Source: Desulfovibrio mangrovi | GTDB lineage: Bacteria; Desulfobacterota; Desulfovibrionia; Desulfovibrionales; Desulfovibrionaceae | Assembly: GCF_026230175.1 (NCBI RefSeq) | Contig: NZ_CP104208.1 | Location: 1,612,001 to 1,676,000 of the forward strand | Direction of reading: 5' to 3' | Length of the DNA stretch: 64,000 nt | In this document: positions 36,255 to 45,129 of the stretch, piece by piece | Position numbering within the stretch: position 1 is the stretch's first letter | Layout of the letters: every line of letters begins with the position of its first letter | Position numbers and translations under genes: made by a program | The notes under the pieces: generated by a model | Seen by the model: the letters and a program-made list of their open reading frames with translations, nothing else | Told to the model about the DNA's origin: nothing | Database searches by the model: none

Positions 36255-37457
36255 GTGTCAGACGTTCAGAACCCTGAAAAGCTTACCATGGCGCCGAAGC
36301 CAACCTCGGGCAACAAGAGGCTTCTTTTGATAATTCTGCTGTGCGCTGTTGCAGCAGGCGCATTCTGGATGTTCCGCGACACCGCTCGCGAACTGACATC
36401 GCCCCCCCCTCCGCCTGTTGAGCAGGGACAAATGCGTCTGCAGCTTCCCACACAGGCTGTCACAAACGCCACAGGCAACGCCACGGTCGGCACTGCCGGC
36501 GGCTCCGCGCTGCAGCAAGCCCCCCTCGATGCACCCGCAGCAGCAGGCTCCGCACCCGCAACTCAGGAGACTGCTACTACTTCCGGCTCAGCCGGTTCCG
36601 GCGACCAGAATCTGGGGCGCGTCATGCCCAAAGTGGTGGACGACTCTGTCATCACCATCAATTTCATCGATGATCTGGCCCGCTATCTTGCGGACAGCTA
36701 TTACCCCGCGGGCAGCGGACCGGCCAAGGGCGACACCGGCATTGTCGTTGCCGGAACCAAGATGCTGAACATGCACTATGGCGTGGAAATGACAGGGCTT
36801 ACCTGGTCCGGTGACGACATCGGAAAAGGACGCCAAAGCGTTCTGCGCTATATTCTGAACCCTACCATGGCCGAAGCCCTCTACAATCTTTACGCAGACC
36901 GCTTCATGGCTGCGCTGCAGACCCAAGCCAAACAGCTGGTCCGCAACGTTGAAGGCGAAGAACGCACGCTCACCCGCATGGAAATCAAGGAGATGCACCA
37001 CCTGCTCTCTGTAAAAGTTCAGGCCACTGCCGGTGTGCTTCGCGCATGCGTGCTCATGGAAGACGCCATGCCCCGGGTGGAGGCACTGCACATTGCCACC
37101 AGAAAAGCTCTGGAAGCAAACCAGAAGTTCCAGGTCACCCTGCTCCAGTATCAGGAACGCACTGAAGCTGAACCCAAAGACGCCAAAGCCATTTCCAAGG
37201 CCAAAGTATCCATGGATGCCGCAGGCAAAACCTACCAGCAGGCGATCATACAGCGTGAACGCACCCGCGAATCGCTTGCCAACGCATTGCGAAAATACAA
37301 GTGGGTAGCTATGCAGGATGACGGAACGAATATTTATATCGCCCAATGGATCTACCGCAGACTGCAGGACAACCCACGGGCATTCCCCGCCATCATGACC
37401 CTGCACGAAGACCTGCTTGACCTTGCCGAACGCATGGAAAAAAAGGCCGCATTGTAA
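36255..37457 (+). CDS. Uncharacterised inner-membrane-anchored protein
   Basis: A 400-residue protein starting with GTG after a GGGGGA ribosome site, 15 bp downstream of the MOT1 gene. A basic N-terminus is followed by one TM helix (about residues 23-40, LLLIILLCAVAAGAFWMF). A Pro/Ala/Thr/Gly-rich periplasmic stalk (about 48-120) follows, with PPPPP. The rest is an alpha-helical domain with a likely coiled coil (ALEANQKFQVTLLQYQERTEAE...KTYQQAIIQRERTRESL). No family was recognised. The single-anchor, stalk and helix layout suggests a periplasmic scaffold. Confidence 0.7.
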   Translation: MSDVQNPEKLTMAPKPTSGNKRLLLIILLCAVAAGAFWMFRDTARELTSPPPPPVEQGQMRLQLPTQAVTNATGNATVGTAGGSALQQAPLDAPAAAGSAPATQETATTSGSAGSGDQNLGRVMPKVVDDSVITINFIDDLARYLADSYYPAGSGPAKGDTGIVVAGTKMLNMHYGVEMTGLTWSGDDIGKGRQSVLRYILNPTMAEALYNLYADRFMAALQTQAKQLVRNVEGEERTLTRMEIKEMHHLLSVKVQATAGVLRACVLMEDAMPRVEALHIATRKALEANQKFQVTLLQYQERTEAEPKDAKAISKAKVSMDAAGKTYQQAIIQRERTRESLANALRKYKWVAMQDDGTNIYIAQWIYRRLQDNPRAFPAIMTLHEDLLDLAERMEKKAAL

Positions 37458-37546
37458 CCGGAACAAGACGGATAACAACAAACATGCCATCAGGGTCTGT
37501 ATACGCCACGGCGGATGCAGACCCGTTTCTACATAAGGACCACACA

Positions 37547-37987
37547 ATGGCCAAAGATTACGATCCTCCAATGCATACGGCAGAGCATGTGCTCAACCAG
37601 ACGATGGTACGCATGTTCGGCTGTGAACGTTGTTTCTCGGCACACCTGAACAAGAAAAAATCCAAATGCGACTATCGGTTTAGTCACCCTCTCAACGATG
37701 CGGAAATACAGGAAATTGAAAAACGGGTGAACGAACAGTTGCGCGCCTCTTTACCGGTACGCGAGGAGGTTCTTGACAAGTCCGCCGCTGCTGCGAGATT
37801 CAACCTCGGAAAACTACCGGATGATTCCATCCAGACCATCCGTATCGTCCATATCGGAGACTATGACGCCTGCCCCTGCATAGGAGAACATGTTGCCAAC
37901 ACGGCGGAAGTAGGAACTTTTTCCATCATTTCCCATGATTATGCCGATGGCATCCTGCGCTTACGGTTCAAGCTGCTCGAACAGTAA
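37547..37987 (+). CDS. AlaX-like stand-alone tRNA-editing domain protein
   Basis: A 146-residue protein of the AlaRS/ThrRS second-additional-domain (tRNA_SAD) family. The zinc site is complete: H10 and H14 in MHTAEHVL, C111 and H115 in CIGEHVAN. The family removes serine or glycine mischarged on tRNA(Ala), or threonine-type mischarges. This version is short and lacks a tRNA-binding domain, so the substrate is unknown. A CxxC (CERC) near residue 27 and a conserved KKKSKCDYRF block are additional. ATG 37547 is chosen because AAGGA lies upstream; a longer ORF start at 37484 is unsupported. Confidence 0.8.
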   Translation: MAKDYDPPMHTAEHVLNQTMVRMFGCERCFSAHLNKKKSKCDYRFSHPLNDAEIQEIEKRVNEQLRASLPVREEVLDKSAAAARFNLGKLPDDSIQTIRIVHIGDYDACPCIGEHVANTAEVGTFSIISHDYADGILRLRFKLLEQ

Positions 37988-38010
37988 CTTCCCAATAAAC
38001 ACGGAAAACC

Positions 38011-38736
38011 ATGAAAAACCACGTCGCTGCCACCCTTTTCTGCGCATGCCTCTGCCTGAGCATGCTGACAGGTTGCGTACACCGCCCTGCCCCCACCCCG
38101 GCAACAAACTCCACCCAGATACCGACGCTCGCCCCGCTGACGGTCATGGACGGAGCCGACTTTGCCGTGTTCGCCAAACGCTTTCTGCCGGAACTGACGA
38201 AACGCAATATTCTGGTGCAGGATGGAACCCCGGCGCCACAAACGCCGATTCTGCTGCACGGCACCACCACTCCGGCAGGAGAGTATCAGCCCAAGTCCTA
38301 TGGCAAGGATTTGTATGATCGTCTTTCGCTCCGCTTCATGTGGTCTGCTGAAGAACGCGCCAACGTCATAGAGGCTGTAACGCATTCCAGCATGCCCTCG
38401 ACGGGCGAAGCACTGAATATCAACGAATCATCACTAGTGGTTGTCGGCGAGTTCAGTACGGACATCTACACCCTTGTTGCCCTGCTGGACTGGAATCAGG
38501 ACGGCAAGCGGGACTGGCTCGTGCGCTACCGTTTCAAACCCAGCGTCGAAGCCCCTTCATCCTCAAGACTGCTCGTCATACCCGCCCCGCAGCCGGAAGG
38601 CATTCTGGAAGCCGAAGTAATTGAGGCGGTGGAATGCACGGAAGAAGGCTGCAAGAGCTATACTGGCAGCGGACTTCCCGAGGTGCTCGGATACGACCCC
38701 TCGGTTGCTCCCTCCAAAACAGCTATCGTGCAGTAG
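38011..38736 (+). CDS. Uncharacterised lipoprotein
   Basis: A 241-residue lipoprotein. The signal peptide ends in the lipobox LTGC with C22 as the lipid-modified residue; the next residue is Val rather than Asp, so outer-membrane sorting is likely under the E. coli rule. The mature part begins with a Pro/Thr-rich spacer and contains LVALLDWNQDGKRDWLVRYRF, an EF-hand-like D-x-N-x-D-x-K-x-D loop that may bind calcium. No family was recognised. Last gene of the plus-strand run, with a strong terminator 5 bp after its stop. Confidence 0.75.
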   Translation: MKNHVAATLFCACLCLSMLTGCVHRPAPTPATNSTQIPTLAPLTVMDGADFAVFAKRFLPELTKRNILVQDGTPAPQTPILLHGTTTPAGEYQPKSYGKDLYDRLSLRFMWSAEERANVIEAVTHSSMPSTGEALNINESSLVVVGEFSTDIYTLVALLDWNQDGKRDWLVRYRFKPSVEAPSSSRLLVIPAPQPEGILEAEVIEAVECTEEGCKSYTGSGLPEVLGYDPSVAPSKTAIVQ

Positions 38737-38741
38737 ACAAC

Positions 38742-38779
38742 AAGCCCCCGCACCATACCAAGATGATGCGGGGGCTTTT
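38742..38779 (+). terminator. Terminator after the lipoprotein gene
   Basis: Long stem AAGCCCCCGCA / TGCGGGGGCTT extended by CCAT/ATGA with one mismatch, followed by TTTT. Closes the plus-strand block. Confidence 0.92.
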
Positions 38780-38962
38780 CACTTGTTCATCAGGCAGGAT
38801 CACAAACTTTCGCCCATGCGTTCATGAGATCCGCCAGAGGGCGGTGCATGGAAACAGTCATTACGAAGAAATTCTGCACAAAACGTGCTGCATGACCTAC
38901 AAGATCAGCACGACCGACAGGACGGGCAGAACAGGCAGGACGGGCACCATTGACATGACCGT

Positions 38963-41900
38963 CTAATTGGGAGGCAGAATCAGCACGTCGGATTCGGATT
39001 CGGAAACTTTCATGGCCTTGGTTTCGGCCGAGGTCAACACCTCACCGGTCTCAAGAACACGGGCGAGCACCCCTGAAAGCTGTCGCAAATCCAGCGGCTT
39101 GGTAAGAAAAGCATTCATCCCCGCTTCAAGGCAGGCATCTTCATTTTCCTTGCCGGCAAAGGCAGTCAGCGCAACAATGGGCACAGCGGAAAACGCCTCG
39201 CCGCACCTGCCGGAACGTATCGCTCTGGCGACATCCAGGCCATTCATCTCCGGCATCTGCAGATCCAACACAATACAATCGAATGCCTCTTCATCAAGTA
39301 ACCCGAACACTTCCACACCGTTCTCAGCGTAGGCGACCACGCCGCCATAGAGCTCAAGCCACCTGCCAATCACCACTCGATTGATACCGTCATCATCCGC
39401 AACAATGATCCTTACTCCGGATAGTATCGGAGCAAGGTCAGCCCGCCGCAACATCTGGCTGGTGGGATTGTCCTCCCTGCCCGCCCGATAAGAAGTATCC
39501 TGCACGCCATGCGCCTCATCCGTACCGGATACGATATCTGCAACCATCGTACGAACCAAATCCGCATCACGCTCAACAGGACTCCACCGAAGCGGTATAG
39601 CCAGAACCAATTCATCCCAGTCTCCACACACCTCAACCGAAAGGGTCCCCTTGAGGTTTCCGGCAATGCGTGAAGCCAGAACAAGGCCATAGGTGCCGGC
39701 ACACTCGAACGCACCACACTCGCCGCCTATGGCTTTGCGGGCGCAGGCCGCCCATTCACGGGAGTAATCGGACGCCACCCCGACAACAAATTCAGTCATG
39801 CGAGTGCCATCCGCCATGACGCGCGGCTCCTTCGGCTGCCGCAACTCGAATCGTACGTCAGCGTTTTCCAGCAGCCTGGCGGCATACCCCACCATATTAA
39901 ACAGCATTTTCCGCAATTTGGGAGCTGGGCCTATGAGCATTTCCGGAAACTCAGCGCCGATGCGCGCGGTAAGCTTTCCGCCTTTCAGAGACATTTCCGC
40001 TGCAAAGCTGTTGAGTATGGTCTGCATCATGTCGTCTACGACAAAGGGTCTGAGCAGATCTCTCTGCCCCTCACCACTCCCTGCCGACGCTGATGCGAGC
40101 AACGCATAGTCCAGCAGATCATCCATGAACTGCATGAGTCCCTCGCCGGACTCGCGGGACATGCGCACATACCGCCGTTGCAGATCGCTGAGGGGGGTTT
40201 CTTCCAGTAGCTGCAACATCCCCATCATACCTTGCAGGGGAGTTCTGAGCTCTTCGCTGATGTTCCCAAAAAAACTCTCGGTAGCGTGCACGGCTTCATC
40301 TTTAGCCAGCCTTACACGGCTGAGACAGGCTTCCACTTCCCTGTAGCCGGAGACGTCACGGATGATGGAAAGGGCATAGAGCCGACCTGCTGCAGAGAGA
40401 AATCTTGTATGCGCCTGCACATCAAGAACAGCCCCATCCTTTCGACGCACCTTGCTCTCTACCAGCCCCTCCGCAAACAATACGCCGGAGCCGGAGTCCG
40501 CAACATCAACCTCAAGCCTTGCGGAATCCAGTCCTGCAAGCTCGCTGTCAGAATAGCCCAACGAAGCCACCGCGGCCTGATTGAACTCTTCGATTCTTCC
40601 CGTAGACAAATTGACCAGAAAGATAAGGTCTGAAGCCCTCTCAAAAATCTCGCGATACCGCAATTCCCCCTCTCGCAGCCGTTCCGCGGACACCTTGCGC
40701 TCATGAATGTCAACCACATACGCCATGAGGCTCCCCAGAACACCGACATCAGAACGCTCGGCGATCACGGTCAACGAAGCCCAAAGGGGAATTCCGCTCT
40801 TATGGGCAAACCGTTTCTCAACATTAATCCTGTCCACCTCGCCGGCAAACAGTTTGTGCATTTCAAGACGGGTATCCTCTGCATCATCCTGATACAGCAG
40901 GTCACGCAGGCTCCTGCCCTCCAATTCTTCTCTGGCATATCCGAGGAAGCGCGCAAAGGCCGGATTGACCGAAGCAACAGTCATGTTGTTATTCAACAAA
41001 GCAATGCCACCGGGGGCCTGATCAAATATCAGGCCGAAATTCTTCAGTGTATCGCGCAGCAGTTGGTCCTTGGCATTTCTCTCCGTAACATCGCGAAACG
41101 TCACGGCAACCAGCGCCAACTCGCCGCTCTGGCGTGGAATAGGAAACAAAGACAACCGGAGAATCCGTCCCCCATGATCATGCAGGGCATCCGCCACTTC
41201 GCCGGAAGTCGCAACCCTTCGCAAGGAACGCAGCCTGCGCTCACGGTCATCTTCGCCAAACAACCTGACGAAACCGGACTGCCCCGCTCCATACTTCAGA
41301 TCGCTGAACACCCGGTCAGCAGCCTTGTTACCCAGAATGCAGTCTCCTTCTGCAGAAACGAGCATCATGGCATCCGTAGAGGCATTCAGCAACGAACGGA
41401 ACATGGCGTGCCGCTCCCTGCTCAAGCGCCGATGGTAACCGAACCAGAATACAAGCCCCCCGGTCAGAAACCCCACCGCGCAAACCGCCAAAATCCAGCC
41501 AAGGGGAATAGCCCTCTCTGCTCCCCCACCATCAAGAAACCATTTGTCCACCAGCTTGTGATATGGAGGACTGTCCACAAACTGTTGCACCTGCTTCTCC
41601 AATCTGCCCAGCACCGCATCCTGTCCAACCGCAACGGCAAGAGCATAGCGTTGCTGCAACAACCTTCCGCCAAGCGTTGCAATCCGGTTATCAAGTCCCA
41701 TCCTGTTGATGTGGAAACGGACAGCGGCATCAGGATGAATGATGGCGTCGACCTGACCGGACAAAAGCATGAAGATCAGCTGCTCCACCCCGCCAGCCTC
41801 ACGTATCAGCACTCCGGCCAGTTCCCGGGCAATGACCAGCCCCACGCCGGAACGAACCACGCCGACCTTTCTTCCCTGAAGGTCTGCAATGCTGCTCATG

Positions 41901-42322
41901 AATCTGGAATCGGCCAGCACAAAGAGAGTCACATCATCCACTCGAAGCGGTGAAGAGAAAATGGCAACCTTCCGGTATTCTTCACGAATAGGCAGGAGAG
42001 GCACCGCCTGAATCCGACCTGCCGCAAGCTCCTGCAACACTGCCGCCATATCGGGATAACGCCGGACGACAAGAGAATACCCCGCTGCATCTGCAATATA
42101 CGCCATGCTTTCCATGGCAAAGCCGGATGAATTCATATCCAGCGCGACGTAGTCCGGAGCCAGCACTTCCGGAATGCCTATGACCAAAGGCTCTGCCACG
42201 GGAGAGCGGTCTTCAGCCTTCGCCGCCTGTGCACGCCACGGCGCCGGAATGCCGGAATACGGCAATCCCCACGTACAGAGGAAAGTTATTATCAGAACCA
42301 TGTTGAATGCCAGCGTGCGCAT
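38963..42322 (-). CDS. Hybrid sensor with periplasmic SBP_bac_3 domain, PAS domains, degenerate kinase core and receiver
   Basis: A 1119-residue hybrid sensor: signal-anchor (MRTLAFNMVLIITFLCTW), SBP_bac_3-type periplasmic domain (~45-265), TM helix (GWILAVCAVGFLTGGLVFWFGY), three PAS domains, HisKA-like, HATPase-like and receiver domains. In the H-box the sequence is NISEELRTPLQG, with Glu exactly where the phospho-acceptor His (NISHELRTPL) belongs. The ATP-binding motifs are also eroded (no DxGxG; GTYGLVLAS for GTGLGLA). The receiver keeps its acidic pair (ADDDGIN), phospho-acceptor Asp (VLDLQMPEMNG), Thr and Lys. It may be a phosphorylation target or scaffold rather than a kinase. ATG 42322 follows GGCGGA. 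Confidence 0.88.
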   Translation of the reverse strand: MRTLAFNMVLIITFLCTWGLPYSGIPAPWRAQAAKAEDRSPVAEPLVIGIPEVLAPDYVALDMNSSGFAMESMAYIADAAGYSLVVRRYPDMAAVLQELAAGRIQAVPLLPIREEYRKVAIFSSPLRVDDVTLFVLADSRFMSSIADLQGRKVGVVRSGVGLVIARELAGVLIREAGGVEQLIFMLLSGQVDAIIHPDAAVRFHINRMGLDNRIATLGGRLLQQRYALAVAVGQDAVLGRLEKQVQQFVDSPPYHKLVDKWFLDGGGAERAIPLGWILAVCAVGFLTGGLVFWFGYHRRLSRERHAMFRSLLNASTDAMMLVSAEGDCILGNKAADRVFSDLKYGAGQSGFVRLFGEDDRERRLRSLRRVATSGEVADALHDHGGRILRLSLFPIPRQSGELALVAVTFRDVTERNAKDQLLRDTLKNFGLIFDQAPGGIALLNNNMTVASVNPAFARFLGYAREELEGRSLRDLLYQDDAEDTRLEMHKLFAGEVDRINVEKRFAHKSGIPLWASLTVIAERSDVGVLGSLMAYVVDIHERKVSAERLREGELRYREIFERASDLIFLVNLSTGRIEEFNQAAVASLGYSDSELAGLDSARLEVDVADSGSGVLFAEGLVESKVRRKDGAVLDVQAHTRFLSAAGRLYALSIIRDVSGYREVEACLSRVRLAKDEAVHATESFFGNISEELRTPLQGMMGMLQLLEETPLSDLQRRYVRMSRESGEGLMQFMDDLLDYALLASASAGSGEGQRDLLRPFVVDDMMQTILNSFAAEMSLKGGKLTARIGAEFPEMLIGPAPKLRKMLFNMVGYAARLLENADVRFELRQPKEPRVMADGTRMTEFVVGVASDYSREWAACARKAIGGECGAFECAGTYGLVLASRIAGNLKGTLSVEVCGDWDELVLAIPLRWSPVERDADLVRTMVADIVSGTDEAHGVQDTSYRAGREDNPTSQMLRRADLAPILSGVRIIVADDDGINRVVIGRWLELYGGVVAYAENGVEVFGLLDEEAFDCIVLDLQMPEMNGLDVARAIRSGRCGEAFSAVPIVALTAFAGKENEDACLEAGMNAFLTKPLDLRQLSGVLARVLETGEVLTSAETKAMKVSESESDVLILPPN

Positions 42323-42494
42323 AACGTTTCCGCCCTCAATTTCGTATCCGCGGATTACAAGCCCAGACACAAAACGAAAGATCTGGTCACCCTTCGCTAC
42401 GCAAAGAGTACAGCCCCCTATCCCACCATAAGCCATATACCGACACACAGAGCAACCCCATTATAGCAACCCGATAAAGCCTTACACTTGCCTC

Positions 42495-42522
42495 TTGACC
42501 ACGGGATAATGCGCATTATCTT
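42495..42522 (+). promoter_or_regulatory. htpG promoter containing a perfect 16-bp palindrome
   Basis: -35 TTGACC (42495-42500), 16-bp spacer, -10 TATCTT (42517-42522). The perfect palindrome GATAATGCGCATTATC (42505-42520) fills the spacer and overlaps the -10, which is an ideal repressor position. It lies 65 bp upstream of the htpG ATG. It does not match the CIRCE element, and no clear sigma-32 promoter is seen. Confidence 0.55.
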
Positions 42523-42586
42523 TGCAACGGTCATGCGTCATGGCCATCTCAACCATCAGAATTTATTGCTCAAGGAGACGCTAAGC

Positions 42587-44476
42587 ATGTCGCAGACGTT
42601 CGAATTCAAGACCGAAGTGCGCAAACTGCTGCACATCATCACCCACTCGCTCTATACCAACCGCGAGATCTTCCTGCGGGAGCTCGTTTCCAACGCCTCT
42701 GACGCACTGGACAAGCTGAGATTCGCACAGGCAAAAGGTGAGGCCGTGAACGCCCCCGAGCTTGAACTGGGCATCGACATCAGCATCGACAAGGACGGCA
42801 AGATCATCACCATCCGCGACACCGGCATCGGCATGACGCACGATGAACTGGTGGACAACCTCGGCACCATTGCCCGTTCCGGCTCCGAACGCTTCCTCAA
42901 AGAGCTGGCCGATAAGAACGAAGACCCCGGCAACATCATCGGACGTTTCGGCGTGGGCTTCTATTCGGTTTTCATGATTGCGGACAAGGTGGAGGTCACC
43001 ACCAAGAGTGCGCGTGGCGATGAAAAGGCTTTTACCTGGATCTCAGACGGTCTCGGTTCCTTCGAGATCGTTCCCTGCGAAGAAGGCGCACCGGAACGCG
43101 GCACCGTCATCACCATCCACGTAAAGGACGATGCGGACGAGTTTCTGGAAAAGTTCCGCCTGCAGAGCATCCTGAAAAAGCATTCCAGCTTCATCCCCTT
43201 CCCCATCCAGCTGGAAGGCGAACGGGTGAACACCACGCCCGCCCTGTGGCGCGAGCCCAAGAGCTCCATTTCCAAGGAACAGTACAAGGAGTTCTACACC
43301 CACCTTACCTTTGATGAAGCAGAGCCCATGGATACCCTGCACATCTCGGTGGACGCTCCCGTGCAGTTCAACTGTCTTGCCTTCATTCCCAACATGGCAA
43401 GGGACGTTTTCGGATTCGACCGCGAACGTTACGGCCTTGACCTCTACGTACGTCGCGTGCTCATCCAGCACGAGAACAAGGATCTCATTCCCGAGTACCT
43501 TTCCTTCCTCAAAGGCGTGGTAGATACCGAAGACCTGCCCCTGAACATCTCCCGCGAGACGCTGCAAGAAAACGCTCTCATCCGTAAAATTCAGCAGACC
43601 GTGACCAAGCAGGTGCTGAACCATCTTGAGAAGCTGGCCAAGAACGACGCAGATGCCTACGAGCGCTTCTGGAACACCCACGGCAAGGTCTTCCGCGTCG
43701 GCTACAGCGACTACGCCAACCGCGAAAAGTTCACCCAGCTGCTGCGCTTCAATTCCTCGCATCATGAGGACAAGGACGGCCTGACCTCCGTGGACGCGTA
43801 CATTGAACGCGCCAAGCCGGAACAGAAGGCAGTGTACTACATCACCGCCCCCAGCCGCGAAGCCGCCAAGCTCAATCCGCATCTGGAAATCTTCACCCGC
43901 AAGGGGCTGGAAGTGCTGTTCCTGTTCGAACCCGTGGACGAGTTCGTCATGGACAACCTGCACAAGTACAAGGAATTCGAGTTCGTGGCCGCTGAGACCG
44001 TGAAGCCCGAAACGCTGGATGCCTTCCCCGACATGGAGAAGGAGAAGAAAGCGGAAGAGCTTTCCGAAGGAGATGCCAAGACCTTTGACGGTCTGGTCGA
44101 ACGCATGAAGGAGATTCTGGGCGACCGCGTCACCGATGTACGCATTTCCAAGCGCCTTTCCGGCTCACCTGCGGTGCTGGCAAGCACTGATGGCGCAACC
44201 TCTTCCATGGACCGCCTCATGCGCATTCTGAACAAGGATGAATCCATTCCGAAGAAGGTGCTGGAAATCAACCGCGACCACGCCATCCTCCGCAATCTGC
44301 TGCGCATTTTCAAGGCGGACGGCAATGATCCCATTATCGAAGAAACCGTGGTGCAGCTTTTCGAATCCTCCCTGCTGCTCGAAGGCTACCTCAAGGATCC
44401 GCACGCGCTTGTGGGCCGCATCAACACCCTGCTGGAGAAAGCCAGCGGCTGGTATACCGAAGTCAAAAAGCTGTAG
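42587..44476 (+). CDS. htpG: Molecular chaperone HtpG (Hsp90)
   Basis: A 629-residue bacterial Hsp90. The N-terminal GHKL ATPase domain has [17 protein letters not shown]-like sequence ([17 protein letters not shown]), DTGIGMT and [12 protein letters not shown]; the middle domain holds the catalytic-loop region [13 protein letters not shown]; and the C-terminal dimerisation domain is complete. ATG 42587 is preceded by AAGGAG 8 bp upstream. A longer in-frame start at 42488 is rejected because it begins within the promoter. Single-gene unit with its own terminator. Confidence 0.97.
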
Positions 44477-44501
44477 CAGACAGCCGGACATGACAAACAC
44501 G

Positions 44502-44530
44502 AAGGGGCGGGTTTAAAACCCGCCCCTTTT
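44502..44530 (+). terminator. Terminator of htpG
   Basis: Perfect 13-bp stem AAGGGGCGGGTTT / AAACCCGCCCCTT with a one-base centre and a short T-run, 26 bp after the htpG stop. Confidence 0.9.
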
Positions 44531-44562
44531 CGTGGACAACGTTGTGTTGCTTCATGCTCATC

Positions 44563-44684
44563 GCTGAGACGCAGAATCCTCCGTCGGCGGGAAAGCGCGA
44601 CCTGACCCGCCGACGGCGGTTCTGCTCAGTGAATCGTCATCCCGCCCTCTTGCCGGAGAGGTGGCTTTCGCCTCCGGGAATGAC
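44563..44684. other. Structured non-coding stretch in the 530-bp htpG-MCP gap
   Basis: The gene-free interval 44531-45063 contains two large hairpins. The first has a perfect 11-bp core (44581-44591 with 44606-44616) extended by GCAGAA/TTCTGC and CTGA/TCAG. The second (44636-44684) has GTCATCCCG / CGGGAATGAC arms around an inner GAGG/CCTC stem. The second looks like a dispersed palindromic (REP-like) unit. The remainder (44690-45063) shows only a poly-T tract near 44870 and a repeated AAATTGGTC motif. Confidence 0.5.
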
Positions 44685-45063
44685 ACAATGTATAAACCGG
44701 ATCAGACCGGATAATAGCTCTGCAGTCCGCCGCAGATTCAAACCGGAACACACGGACGGAACAAACACATTAGTACCGCATACAGGAAATCACGTCCAGA
44801 TTTGTCGAATTTTCCCACTTCCCTCTCTTCGCCATACGAAGGAAGTTGCGTTTCATTATGTCTCCAACCGTTTTTTTTTGCACTATTTTTCTCGCCATTC
44901 ACCCCGTCGGACCGCCTGCGGAAAATTGGTCAAACCGCCAGAATACTGTAAATTGGTCCAACCCATCAGCACCACTTCCCGTCCTGAAAGTAACGATACA
45001 TGCTCTGCCAGCATCGCCAGTTGCCATGCCCCGGTGACACATCATTTACCTTTCAAGACATAG

Positions 45064-45090
45064 AAAAAGGCCGGTCAAGACCGGCCTTTT
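45064..45090 (-). terminator. Terminator of the PAS-type chemoreceptor gene
   Basis: Perfect 12-bp stem AAAAGGCCGGTC / GACCGGCCTTTT around a 2-nt centre, T-flanked on both strands. It lies 40 bp after the chemoreceptor stop. Confidence 0.9.
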
Positions 45091-45129
45091 GTTTCACCAA
45101 AGCACCTGTGCGAATTACCGCTTCAGTTC

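Noticed and set aside
38920-38962. Short direct repeat CAGGACGGGCA (two copies)
   Set aside because: Only two imperfect copies with no associated structure; not CRISPR-like. No CRISPR array was seen anywhere in the window.
44542-45063. 173-codon plus-strand ORF after htpG
   Set aside because: No ribosome site, Arg/Pro/Ser-rich non-coding composition, and it runs through two hairpins and a poly-T tract.
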